Notes under the pieces: generated by a model
Seen by the model: only the letters and a program-made list of their open reading frames with translations
The model's database searches: none
What the model was told of the DNA's origin: nothing
Shown here: in pieces, positions 22,904 through 34,200 of the stretch
How positions within the stretch are numbered: position 1 is the stretch's first letter
Layout of the letters: every line of letters starts with the position of its first letter
Translations under genes and position numbers: made by a program
Assembly: GCA_003550325.1 (NCBI GenBank)
Contig: QKWP01001170.1
Coordinates: 81,093 to 145,092 of the forward strand
Direction of reading: 5' to 3'
DNA length: 64,000 nucleotides
Source: Gigaspora rosea
Lineage: Eukaryota; Glomeromycota; Glomeromycetes; Diversisporales; Gigasporaceae

Positions 22904-23468
22904 TATAATAAAAGTTTATATTGTGCTTATCCCCCAAATTTACTATTGTCCCAATATGTTAATAGTGCTGATCTTATCTGAATCATCAATTAAAGTTTTA
23001 ATGAACAAAAAGATGATAACATTAAATGATAAATCTGCATTTATCTATAAAAATCTGCGCATCTAAATTTGTATAAATTTAAATTGATGTGTAAATTGAC
23101 GATTGATGTATAACATACTCCTGGTTTTAGCGTCTGCATTATCATATAATATTATGGTTATCTCAAAGTAACAAAAATATTAAATCCAGTATGTTCATAT
23201 AAGGTCGTCTAAAATTATGTGATCAACTGCCAATCAAATTATAAATTTTAATGATCTTTGGCGAAGCAAAAATGAAAAAGAAGTGAAAATCTTAAAAACT
23301 ACAAAAAATAGCAGTCTAAACCTACCTCGATGTGTTAATCAAAAATGTTGGGAAGGCAATTTTGCTTATATATATATATCTAAAACCTAATTATATAATG
23401 ACCCTAACCCTAAAGTTAATTGAAAAAATATTAAATATGAGTTTTCTCTGCTTTAAACATTCCCCATA

Positions 23469-23805
23469 TAAGGCATTTACTTATTTGTGTGGGTAATACA
23501 AGCTCCTGGAGAGGAAATAGTCAATCGGAGAGTGCAAATTGACTATTCTGGATCAGCTCGACAAAGAATTCAAACACGCATAAAATGGAAGAAAAAAGCG
23601 AAGATACACAAAAACTAATATTTAAATTGATCTTGGTTCTCTAATTAAAAATGACAGGAATGAAATTTTACTTATATTAAATATCACTCTAACTCTATAG
23701 CCTTTAGCGTTAAGGCCCTCACACTAAATTTTTATCTCATGTACTTGGTTTATTTACAAAATCAGATTTCCTTTTTTGGTTTGTATTACTTGCGCAAATA
23801 AGTAA
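23469..23805. mobile_element. MITE (GGTAATACAAG family), intact copy
   Basis: The ends GGCATTTACTTATTTGTGTG and, inverted, CCATTTACTTATTTGCGC enclose about 300 bases without coding sequence. This copy is the empty-site reference for the split copy at 19127-20908. Confidence 0.65.
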
Positions 23806-24304
23806 ATGGTCAAGCATCAGTATGTTATACTATCACAATCCATTAACATGTAAAATCATACACCCAATCAAAGCCAGATTTTGCTCACACCGCATTCCTG
23901 TTATTATTTTTGAAAAAAAATTTTCAGCTAATATTTTGGCACTGCTAAATTTTTTATATGAAACCCTCTGAAATAATTATACTATATGATGTATTTTGAT
24001 GAAAAGAGTTCATAAAATTTTGGCAATAGTTTCAGCAAATATGAAAATTAATTTCAGCACTATATAAGACTAATTTCAGCTGTCTAAATGCCATAATTAT
24101 ATTTTATTAAGGTAGGCAATTTAGCACACATATAAAAGGTTAATTCATAGATCAATTAAAATTTATAATGATACAGTATGTCATTAATTATGCAAATGGT
24201 CAATAATTGTAACACATTAAATCAGATCATTATGAAATTTAACTTATTTTATGTCTGATTTTTAAAATTTTTTGAGAATTATTAGGAAAAGAGTATAGGT
24301 GGAT
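23806..24304. other. AT-rich interval, no gene seen
   Basis: Repeated TTTCAGC motifs (about 23920-24080) recall the 18.6-kb region. No open frame is supported. Confidence 0.35.
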
Positions 24305-24415
24305 TTTGGTAGGGCTTAGGTCACACAAAGTTAATTTTTCGTTTTGCATAACCCGCCGACCCAATTTTTCCAAAAAAATTTTTTTAAATTCCTATTGTGT
24401 CAATTATTCCATTTT
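24305..24415. repeat. Dispersed repeat copy 2 (GCATAACCCGCCGACCC)
   Basis: Near-identical to 18902-19010, directly abutting a MITE at 24418. Confidence 0.6.
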
Positions 24416-24417
24416 TG

Positions 24418-24705
24418 GGGACGTCTAAAGCCATGTCCAGTCATGTGTTTTTGATTTTTTAATTAAAGTTAGGGTAAGGGTTAATTTAGAGTTAGGGTTA
24501 GGGCATGTTTTATAGTAAAATTGTCCTCCTGACATTTTTTATTAATGCACCAAGATGGGTTTAGACTGTTGTTTCTTGTATTTTTGCGACTTTAGCTTTT
24601 TTTTTGCTGTTTTTATCTCTTTGGGCTGACCCTTGTTGATCAAAATATACAATCCTATTGGCTCTATGTCATGTGATGAACACGGTTTTAGACAACCTCT
24701 TTCTA
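24418..24705. mobile_element. MITE, CTAAAGCCATGT family, copy 1
   Basis: The left end GGGGACGTCTAAAGCC and, inverted, the right end GAGGTTGTCTAAAACC match over 16 bases with changes. The interior has the inverse of the GTTAAAGAAC/TGCACCAAG wording seen in the copy at 58633-58916. Its target duplication has decayed. Confidence 0.5.
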
Positions 24706-26099
24706 ATCAATTACTTAAAATAAATTAAGACTTTTATTTATTTTATTCGCAACAATTTAGTTATTGAGGTATACACCTGTTCGCGTTAATTTGGCTAGGG
24801 AGTATAAAAACCTTTATAAGTATAATCATAAAATCTGCTCATATAATTTTGTTTGATTTATATTGTTATGTATAAAGTCGTTTATAGTTGAATAGTTTGT
24901 TAACGTCATTCACTTTCTCATTCAGCTGCCCTAAAATTAAGCAAACAACCACAGTACAAGAAAATCTTCAATAGTCATATGATTAAACTGGCCAATAAAA
25001 TTTAATCAAATACTCTATAGCATACGCATGATACAAAATTTTAAAGTAATTACTAGACATTCTTTATATAACAAGAGTATAAACAGGGGCCACCAGTGCG
25101 CCGAAAAAATTGGCCGATCGAATCAATGTCATGAGCGTATGCTGCAGTTCGCGATCAACCACTACGGTGCAAGTAGCCAGGATCCAATTGCTTACTACAT
25201 TTATTTTAATGATAAATTACTTCATTTTGTTTTAACAAAACCTTTCTATATTTTCCCCACCTTTCCCCATGATTACATTTCAACATCATTAACGTTTTTA
25301 ATACTTCATTTTTCATAATCGAAAGTTCACAATTACTTAATAACTTGTAGTTTTGCTTGGTCTTTTTATTTTCTTCTTGTGGGAACAATTACGTTAGTAA
25401 ACTAATGAGAAAGTATGTAAGGAAATGCTTCTACCAGAGGGAAGGACGTTACTTGGAGCTTTAAAAAATCAATAACATCTTCCTATATACCAGGAACGAA
25501 TGCATATGAGTGTATGGTTTATGGCGGGTCCCGTCTGCAAATCCGTAAGTTTGATTGGTCTGCAAGACTTATTCGTCAAATTTTGGCTATTTTGCCATCA
25601 CGCATTATATGTTTACATTATTGGGCAATAAACCTAATTTTGCAAATGATCACATGCCCGGTCCGCGTTGAGACACGTGTAGCCAATCATTTGTCAAATT
25701 AACGTATCTAGCGCTATCCGACAATTTATGCTATCGTGCAAACTCTTAGCATAGTTAAAAATCCATTTGATTGGCTGAAATCTGATCTTTTTTAATTGGT
25801 CACAATTAAAATTAAAATTTGATTGCAAATATATTTTTTAATAAAAGCACGGGAAACCTACTAGAAACATGCTCCACCCACCACTTTCTTGACACAATTT
25901 TAGAACGTATATACTTAGTGTGCATATTTTTTTTATTTATTAAAATTTTATATAACTGCTTATTTTTTTTTACATGTATTTATTGTAAAAATGTGTATTA
26001 TACTGGAACCTTGTCTAGTTGCATTAATAGAATTACATAAATTATATAGTTTTGTATCATTTGTACAACAAACAATCATTGTTTAAATAATAAATTTGA
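24706..26099. other. Interval with one weak coding candidate
   Basis: A GC-richer island at about 25085-25200 lies in an open frame of 96 codons (25028-25318) that includes RGHQCAEKIGRSNQCHERM and LQFAINHYGASSQDPIAYY. This may be an exon or relic. I recognise neither a family nor partner exons. The rest is AT-rich with short inverted motifs. Confidence 0.3.
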
Positions 26100-28310
26100 A
26101 GTGAATGTCACTAGGAATAACTGACCCAAGGAGATACAGCATTATGTAAAAGAAACAATATGAGAAAATTTATAGATCAGAGTAGTGCTCCTAGGTCCGG
26201 GTCCGGGTCTGGTCCGGGTCCGGGTCCGGTCCGGGATCAGACCAGACTCAGACTCTAAATTTTACTAATTTCAGACTTCAGACCAGACTCAGACTCAACT
26301 ATGAGTACGGTCCGGGTCTGGTCCGAAGTCTGCAGACTGGTCTGAGTCCGAATATATTTATATGTATTTTTTGGCGCTGAACAAGTTTACTTAGTGCATT
26401 TTGTTAGAATAAATTAGTAAAATTTTATGAATCATAAGATTTTATAGAATTTTATTAATAAAATTTTATAAAATCTTATAATTCACAAATATTTATTAAT
26501 TAATTCTAACAAAATGCACTAAGTAAACTTGTTCAGCACCTAAAAATACATTAAATCGGCAGGGTTGTTTTTATTTTACTTGAAATTTGGAGATAAGATG
26601 TTAAAATTTGTCTTTTTTGATCAAAAATCCAAAATTGTGCATCAAATCTCTAAATTACAAGTAAAATAAAAACAAAACAGCCGTTTTAATGCATTTTTAG
26701 GTGCTGAACAAGTTTACTTAGTGCATTTTGTTAGAATTAATTAATAAATATTTGTGAATTATAAGATTTTATAAAATTTTATTAATAAAATTCTATAAAA
26801 TCTTATGATTCATAAAATTTTACTAATTTATTCTAACAAAATGCACTAAGTAAACTTGTTCAGCACCTAAAAATACATTAAATCGGCAGGGTTGTTTTTA
26901 TTTTACTTGAAATTTGGAGAAAAGATGCATAATTTTGGATTTTTGATCAAAAAAGTCAAATTTAAGCATCTTTTCTCCAAATTTCAAGTAAAATAAAAAC
27001 AACCCTGCCGATTTAATGTATTTTTAGGTGCTGAACAAGTTTACTTAGTGCATTTTGTTAGAATTAATTAATATATATTTGTGAATTATAAGATTTTATA
27101 AAATTTTATTAATAAAATTCTATAAAATCTTATGATTCATAAAATTTTACTAATTTATTCTAACAAAATGCACTAAGTAAACTTGTTCAACGCCAAAAAA
27201 TACATATAAATATATTCGGACTCAGACCAGTCTGCAGACTTCGGACCAGACCCAGACCAGACTCAGACTTGACTAAAAAGTCTGAATATAAAAGTCTGAG
27301 TCCGGTCCGAAAATCAGACCAGACTCAGACTTGACTAAAGTCTGGTTCGAGTCCAGTCTGTAGGAGCACTAGATCAGAGCCAGTGGACTGGAGCACATTT
27401 AATAGGTTTACAAGTGAGGTTGCAAAAGTGTCAATAGAAGATAACCATAACCTTGTGAAAGAGATCTCAGAACAAGAAATTGCAGATATAATTGTGGTGC
27501 TCCCAAACAATAAGGCACCAGGAAAAGATGGGCTTCCATACGAGTTTTATAAAGAAATGAGAGATGAATGTAGTAAAGTTCTAACAAAGGTATTCAACGA
27601 AGTGCTCACCTCCAGCAAAAACAGATACATGCATCACAAGAGGAAATTAAAGATGAATAGTACAAAATATTACTATTAGCTAAAACAACTAAGAAATGGC
27701 TTACTATATTATTTAGCTTCAAAAACAAAACTGCACTTGGCATTATATATTGGTTATCTTCTAATTAAATTTACAAAAATTTTGCAAGAATTAGCCTAGC
27801 ATCAGGTATCATATTTACACAAAATGGAAGCTCACACAAATATTTCTGATTTACAAAAAAGATAAGTGGAATCTATTGCTAAATAGTTTATGTTCTATAT
27901 TACTATTAGAAACCTTTTACAAGTGCATCACCAAAATCCTAATACAAAGATTAGCAAGTATTTTATACCAAAAAAAATATTCTTCCTGGACCCAATTTTG
28001 CTGGTCTTCTAGAGGATTCAATAGCTAGACTTGTTAGTATCCTCAACTCAATTATCAAAGATGCCAAATAGAATGGCAAAAAGCTCTGGCTAGTTTTTTC
28101 AAAATATGTGAAACCTTCAATTTGGTACCATTCCTAATGCTTAATCTAGTATTATAATAGCTAAAAATTCTAAAAATATCAATATTTTTTTATTTTGAAT
28201 CTGTTTAAACAAAAAAAAAGCAATAGTTATTACTTTCTATGGCATCTCTAAGAAAAACCTAGTCTTAGTGAGCACAGAACAAGGAGAAGTAATCTTCCTA
28301 CTTCTGTAGT
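26100..28310 (+). pseudogene. Non-LTR retrotransposon (LINE) reverse-transcriptase relic
   Basis: Reading the + strand across the inserted element at 26183-27371 gives EPVDWSTFNRFTSEVAKVS, then IVVLPNNKAPGKDGLPYEFY, the signature entry to a LINE reverse-transcriptase domain (PNNKAPGKDG). Further on, with stops and frame changes, come TFYKCITKILIQRLASILYQ, NFAGLLEDSIARLVSILNSI, KLWLVFSKYVKPS and YGISKKNLVLVSTEQGEV. These follow the order of LINE RT motifs 1 to 3. The YADD region is not recognised and neither the endonuclease nor a poly-A tail is seen, so both ends are missing. It is dead and old apart from the open first 98 codons downstream of the insertion. Confidence 0.75.
26183..27371. mobile_element. 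Non-autonomous hAT element, 1.19 kb, with GGTCCGG arrays
   Basis: Perfect 8-bp duplications GATCAGAG (26175-26182 and 27372-27379) flank perfect 11-bp terminal repeats TAGTGCTCCTA. Directly inside both ends are GC-rich arrays of GGTCCGGGTCCGGGTC and AGACCAGACTCAGACT type. The core holds three alternating inverted pairs, six copies in all, of GCTGAACAAGTTTACTTAGT (near 26377, 26520, 26701, 26842, 27030, 27172). There is no transposase. It split a LINE relic. Confidence 0.9.
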
Positions 28311-28351
28311 AGATTTTTTATAATTTGTTACTATATTTCTTAAATTGTAAT

Positions 28352-28369
28352 GCAGGCAAATTTGCCTGT
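28352..28369. repeat. GCAGGCAAATTTGCCTGT palindrome
   Basis: A near-perfect palindrome preceded by ATTGTAAT, as in the foldback arm at 17406. Probably one end or a remnant of the same family. Confidence 0.6.
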
Positions 28370-28429
28370 ATTGATTTTAAAAATTAAATTTTTTTGAGGG
28401 TTTAAGTTTTTCAGCACCCGCATGGCCAT

Positions 28430-29960
28430 TGTGAAGGGCTCCGGTCACGGGACATTTTCTTTCCGTGTACCTCAGGGGATTTTCCGATTGTTTACATCGT
28501 TACGATAGTAATATTTCTCCTATTTCGAAACGTAGATAGTGGAATCACCTTAGCCCCAAATAGAATAAGCTATTTACTGTAGTAAATTGGGGACAAGCAC
28601 ATGCTAACTGCGCATGCCAAGGTCACAAACTAGTTCGTGTTAATGACATTTCGTCGTTAGTGTTTGTTTGTTTCCTTAAATAATAAGCACATACCGGTTC
28701 TTACATGTGGCGGTTTTTCTGCCAATGTTTGTTTATTCCCCTTTCTTCCGCTAAGCCATGTAATTTATCGCAGTTTCGCATATGGCATTCCGCCGTTAAT
28801 ATTTGTTTACACCCCCTTTCGTTAAACAATGTATTTAGCTTAGACGTTGGTTCTGATAATGTTATGGTATTGGCGCATGAATTTTGGCTCTAGCACAAAC
28901 GAAAAGCCCAAGAAGCCCCTACTGCCCTAAGTACTCTCGAGGCAAAGGAATTCGCCTCCAAACTTTCGCCCAAGGCGAAGTATAACCATTGTGAGTCAGA
29001 AATGAATCTAAAGAAATATGAATAAAAGTTAGTTAGAAGTTAGAGTAGCCTAAAAATCCATGTATTTATTAAGAGGGTAAAAAGTATATAAGACCCTCCT
29101 TTTTGCGCTTCAATAAAGTTAACTCAGTTGAGTTCGAGTTTGGAAAAGATAAAAATTCTAACCTTCGAAATAAGAGTAGAAGTGTTAAGAAGTTTACCCT
29201 TGTTGTTAAACCCCCTTGTTACTATAAAAAATCGCTTATTGAACTTACCCTGTACCCTTGAGATTTCGTTTTAAATCGTTTAGTTGTGATTTCGTAAACT
29301 GCGTTACGAACCCAGTTTAGTCTATAGTCTGTTAAAACAAGTTACTCACCTCTTATTTATATCATCATTGATTGAACCTATTGATTACCTGATATATCAA
29401 ACAATCAATCTCCGATATTGATTGATTAATCACCTGCATCACCTAATCGGCCTGCCGATCGTTAATCATATTAACGATTATATTTAACCCGTTAACCTTG
29501 TACCCTACAATAAATAAGAAGAGCTATATATAAGTAGAGTGGATTTAGGACCATCAACCAAAGCCATATAAAAGAAATACAAGAGATACTTATCTTCGTT
29601 TATCCAAGCCGCAGCAAGACCCTACAAGACCTTCGAGACCCGGACCAAATCAACCACGCCTCTTTTGCCTACCAATTCGAAGATCAAGAGTCTTGCCGGA
29701 TTGTTAGATATAGTTTTGATTAGTTGATAGTGTTGTTAGTGTATTTTAGTATTTAGACCGATAGCTTAGCCCGCCACCGTGCATTCCATGTTCAAACAAT
29801 TAAAACCCGTCACGTGCTTATTATATTTTTCAAAAAAAAAAGTTGTTTTTTATTTTTAAGTAAAACATGACCAGCTGATAATTTTGCTATAGAACCCGCT
29901 AGAGCTAAACGCCGACCTAGAGCCGACGCACTCGACCCGGAAATTTGGTGTAAAAATCAT
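28430..29960 (+). mobile_element. LTR-like region, possible solo LTR
   Basis: The block is less AT-rich than its surroundings and has no long open frame. It begins TGTGAAGGGCTCCGG, has TATATAAGACC at about 29083 followed 25 bases later by CAATAAAG, and ends near AAATTTGGTG, a sequence type often found where an LTR meets its internal region. No terminal duplication or partner LTR was found. It could instead be ordinary intergenic regulatory DNA. Confidence 0.3.
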
Positions 29961-31224
29961 CTATGATCAGATTGCCAAATAAATAGTGTAACTATTAAGG
30001 TGGGAGAGCGTATACGTTTTACCAATTTAACTCTAATAGTTACTAGGAGATAGGTTTCTGATTTACTCGAATAAAGGTCTCTTCAGCACTACACTGGCTT
30101 ACTTCCTTTATTTTTCTTTAAGTAAAATCGAAGGAAACTTCTCTACTTGTATTCTATTGTATTGTATTGGGTTCTATTATATTGGATCGGGTTCATATCT
30201 TTATTAAAGTCAAATTCATTCGTTTATATACATTTGAATTTAATATACAACACGTTGATGTGTTGTTTGGCACGTTGACGTGCTATTGAGAATGTTTATA
30301 ATCCGCGCCCCTTAACACGCATACGTGCTGACACGTTAACGTGTTATGAAGATTTTACAAAAAGGGGAATTATATGTCAATCATCAAGTTTACACGAATT
30401 TGACTAACATTTAATGAATTATACAAAAATAGAAATGGAGTTATCTATACTAAATAAAGAGAATGAAGTATCTATACTAAATAAAGAGAAGATCTATCTA
30501 CAGGGGGGTAAACTTATTGGGAAATTCGAATCTTCTAATGTCACAATTTCGAATTGTGACAATATATAGTTATTGGATGCGTAGCAGACAATAACTATAT
30601 AGTATTCGCTATTCAAAAATAAACAAATAAACTCGTTTAATAGAATTTTATAATTCTATTTTCAAATTTGCAAATTACATTTAGGGATGACAATAAAAAA
30701 AAGAATCGTAAAAATCATGTTTGTTTGATTTAAATCCGTTAGAAATGGTTTAATACATTATGACGTATTATGACCCAATTGCGTAATTTTAAAAGAAATC
30801 CTACAAAAGTTACTGAATCTGATAAACATGGTCAAAAAACACCTCGTCAAAAATGCAATTATTACGGAGAAACCAAAAATTAAGAATTAAAAGGAATTAA
30901 AAGATAATGGTTGGTTAGACGATGAAGATAATAATATAAGAAGGATAATGATGCATTGTATTTTTGTAATTCATCCTAAAAACTTATTTAATAAACTAGT
31001 TTTAAAAAATGTTGATACGTAATTCATATTTGATAATGCTTTGCCGAATTATGTGGCTTAGACATTGGCTGTGCTGTGTATCTGCAAAATGATTTTGAAC
31101 TGTCACAGCCACTATAAAAAAAAATCAGGAAATCTTTGGGTTTGTTCGAGATAGCAAAAAAAAAAAAAAAAAAAACTTTGTGATATATATAATTATATAA
31201 CCAAATTTTGATTTTGATGGAAAA
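29961..31224. other. Upstream region of MON2
   Basis: Contains CACGTTGATGTG-type repeats (30250-30345), an inverted repeat TATATAGTTATTG around 30566-30600, and a short coding-like relic at about 30770-30890 (RNFKRNPTKV, then TPRQKCNYYGE, BED-finger-like). An A-tract precedes the MON2 start. No clear TATA box is seen. Confidence 0.4.
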
Positions 31225-34200
31225 ATGAACGGACTTTCAATATTTCTTCACGCAGAACTTTTGCAAATCGTGGATGAAACAAAACGTAGGCATCCTGAAA
31301 TAAAAGAGGTAAAAAAAAATAAAATAACGTTCATTATTTAAAAGTCAAATTTATAAACGTTGACATTGTTGAGATAATTCAAAAGGCCGCCGAAAAATCG
31401 ATTATCGTTGTAAGATCTCTAATAGAACAACCTGATATTAATGCATCTAAAGGTGAGAATATTAACCATAACTCATTTTGGATTTTTCAAGTTCGATTAC
31501 TTTTTTTTAAAACTCTATCTATACCTGATACGTAATATACAGAACTTTCAAAAGACACCGATTTTTTATTTCCATTTACCCTCGCTTGTGAAACGAAGAA
31601 TCTGAAATTAATAACAATATCCATAGGTTGCTTACATAAATTGATATTACATCGTGCTGTTCCTGAGGTATGATCTATCCATTATTAATATAATATTTTG
31701 AAAAAAATACATCTTAATTAATAGTACTATATTTATTAGTCTTCCATTAAAACTATCGTAAAGATCCTCAGTAATCTGGTACTACAAGGTGTTGAAGTTC
31801 AACTCAAAATTTTACAAACTATTCCACCTTTGTTAAATAATTATCAATCATTACAAGGTGATCTACTTATAGAGGTATAATACAAAATCGATATCTTCTT
31901 TTATATTATCATCATCAATTATTATAAATTTATATTAATGGCAAATATCGATACATTCAGGCGTTAATAATATGTTTTCATCTTCAAGATTTAAAAGTTA
32001 ATGTTGTTAGTAATACTGCTAGTGCTACGTTGCGTCAATTAGTAATAAATATTTTTGATAAAGTCCTTTTAGAAGACGAAACAAATGATAAAGGTTATTA
32101 TTTATTTTATATATGACATTATAACTGTATTATACTGTATTATACTGTATTATACTGTATTATTCAATTAACTATTTATTAATTATTTTAATCATTTAAA
32201 GATCTAATAAATCCGAAATTGGATGTAAAATTAAGTCTAGATGTGAATGTTTTGTCTCTTCGTCGATATGCTAGAGATGCTTATTATATTTTTCAAGATT
32301 TATGTTTACTATCAAATGGAGAACAACCTATACTTCTCAAATTAAATAATTTATCAAAAATACTTTGTTGGGAATTAATAGAATCAATTTTATTGAATTA
32401 TTTTAAACTATTTGAATCGGTTCGTTTTATCTAATATTTTTGTGTTTATTAACACTTACATTTATTATTTATACATTAAAACTTTTTAACTTTTTTTTTT
32501 TTTTTTTTTTTAAAGAGAGGTCTATCCTCTATTTCTTTATTAATGATGAACATGCTTGTCCTCTTGTGTTAAAAAATTTAACTATTAAATATGACTTTTC
32601 AACTACTATGAGAATGTTGCGAATTGTTTATCTCTTAATAAAAAAGTTTAATGAAATTTTGGTAATTATGTTCTACATTATTAATAATACTATCAAAATT
32701 TAAGTTTATTAATTAAGTTAATTATTGGATATATTATTATTAGGTTATAGAATGTGAAATCTATCTTAACATGCTTGTAAAATTTCTTGAACCAGGCTAT
32801 CCATTATGGCAACGTGTTATTTCAATGGAGATATTTCATGGAATTTGTAAAGATGATGAACTTTTACGCACTATCTATTTTTCTTTTGACAAGCAAAATC
32901 ATTCCACAAACGTATATAAAGAAATGATTAATGCTTTTGGTCGTTTAGCAACTGAGAGACCACAAGCATTAAGTAAATGTGGTAATTTGTTAAATCGGCA
33001 TTCAAATCAATTAGTAGAAAATGATGGACAAAAGGATATTGGTGGCCTTAGTATTGCGTGCTCAATAATGAAAATTAAATGGTATGTATTATTAAATCAT
33101 GTTTTTTTTTTTATTTGTATTTAGTCACTTACTATTTAATTTAAAAGTCATATCTAATTGCCTAGTACTCATGGGTTTTTACTTATTTGAATACAAAGCA
33201 TTGACCAGATGGACAAATCAGATCCGCCACAAATCCCAGAAGTTTACCTTTATTATCTGACTCTTTTATGTCTAAATTCAATTGTGGATGGACTTCATAA
33301 CTTTGTAATAAAAAATCTTACAAATGTTATACAAAATCAAAAGAAAGCATCCTTACAATCTAAGTCACAAATTCTTGTAGCTGATATGGCAAATACTTCT
33401 TGGCCTGGATTACTTGCTGCATTATCTTTTTTTCTTACTTTAAATCTTAATAATGAACTATTTCAAATAGTTTTACACTCTTACCAAAATTTCGCCATTG
33501 TTTGTGGTTTTCTTCATCTTTCAACTCCTCGTGATGCTTTTATAACATTTTTATGTAAAATTGCTGTTCCTTATATTAATATTTCATCATCAGAAAATAA
33601 TGCACATAAGTCTGACAATGAAAATAATACTAAAGAAGAAGAATTATCTGTCAGAAGCTTATCTTGCTTGAAATCATTATTAATTATAGCACAGACTATT
33701 GGTGGGGTTTTAGATGATTCATGGTATTTGATATTAGAAACAGTACAATTAGTACATTATAAATTCTTTTCAAAACGTGCTAATAAGAAAAAGTGTCGTA
33801 AGCTTAATATGCATCACATTAAATCTGAATCTGTTACTTCTTTACCTTCGCAAATAACTTCTTGTAGTAGCAGTTCTTCATCACTCAATCAAACAACAAC
33901 ACCATTAATTTTACAAATGACTTGTTTGAATCCTTCTGAAACTATACCTTCTGAGGCTACACCTTTTGAAGTTACTACAACTTCTGAAGCTACGCCTTTT
34001 GAAGCTACACCTTTTGATACTACAACTTCTGAAGTTATGCCTTCTGAAGCTACAGATATATACTTTCAACCGCCAGAGCATATTTCTAAAACAGAGATGC
34101 CTGTAGTCTCTAATTCAAGATCATTTAAAGATGAGTTAAATAGTCTCAAGATGCAAATTATTACATTGGTTAATAATTGCAAGTTTCTCAATGATATGGC

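Noticed and set aside
25206-25388. Minus-strand open frame opposite the 25.0-25.3 kb candidate
   Set aside because: Lys/Asn-rich shadow of AT-rich sequence; no independent support.
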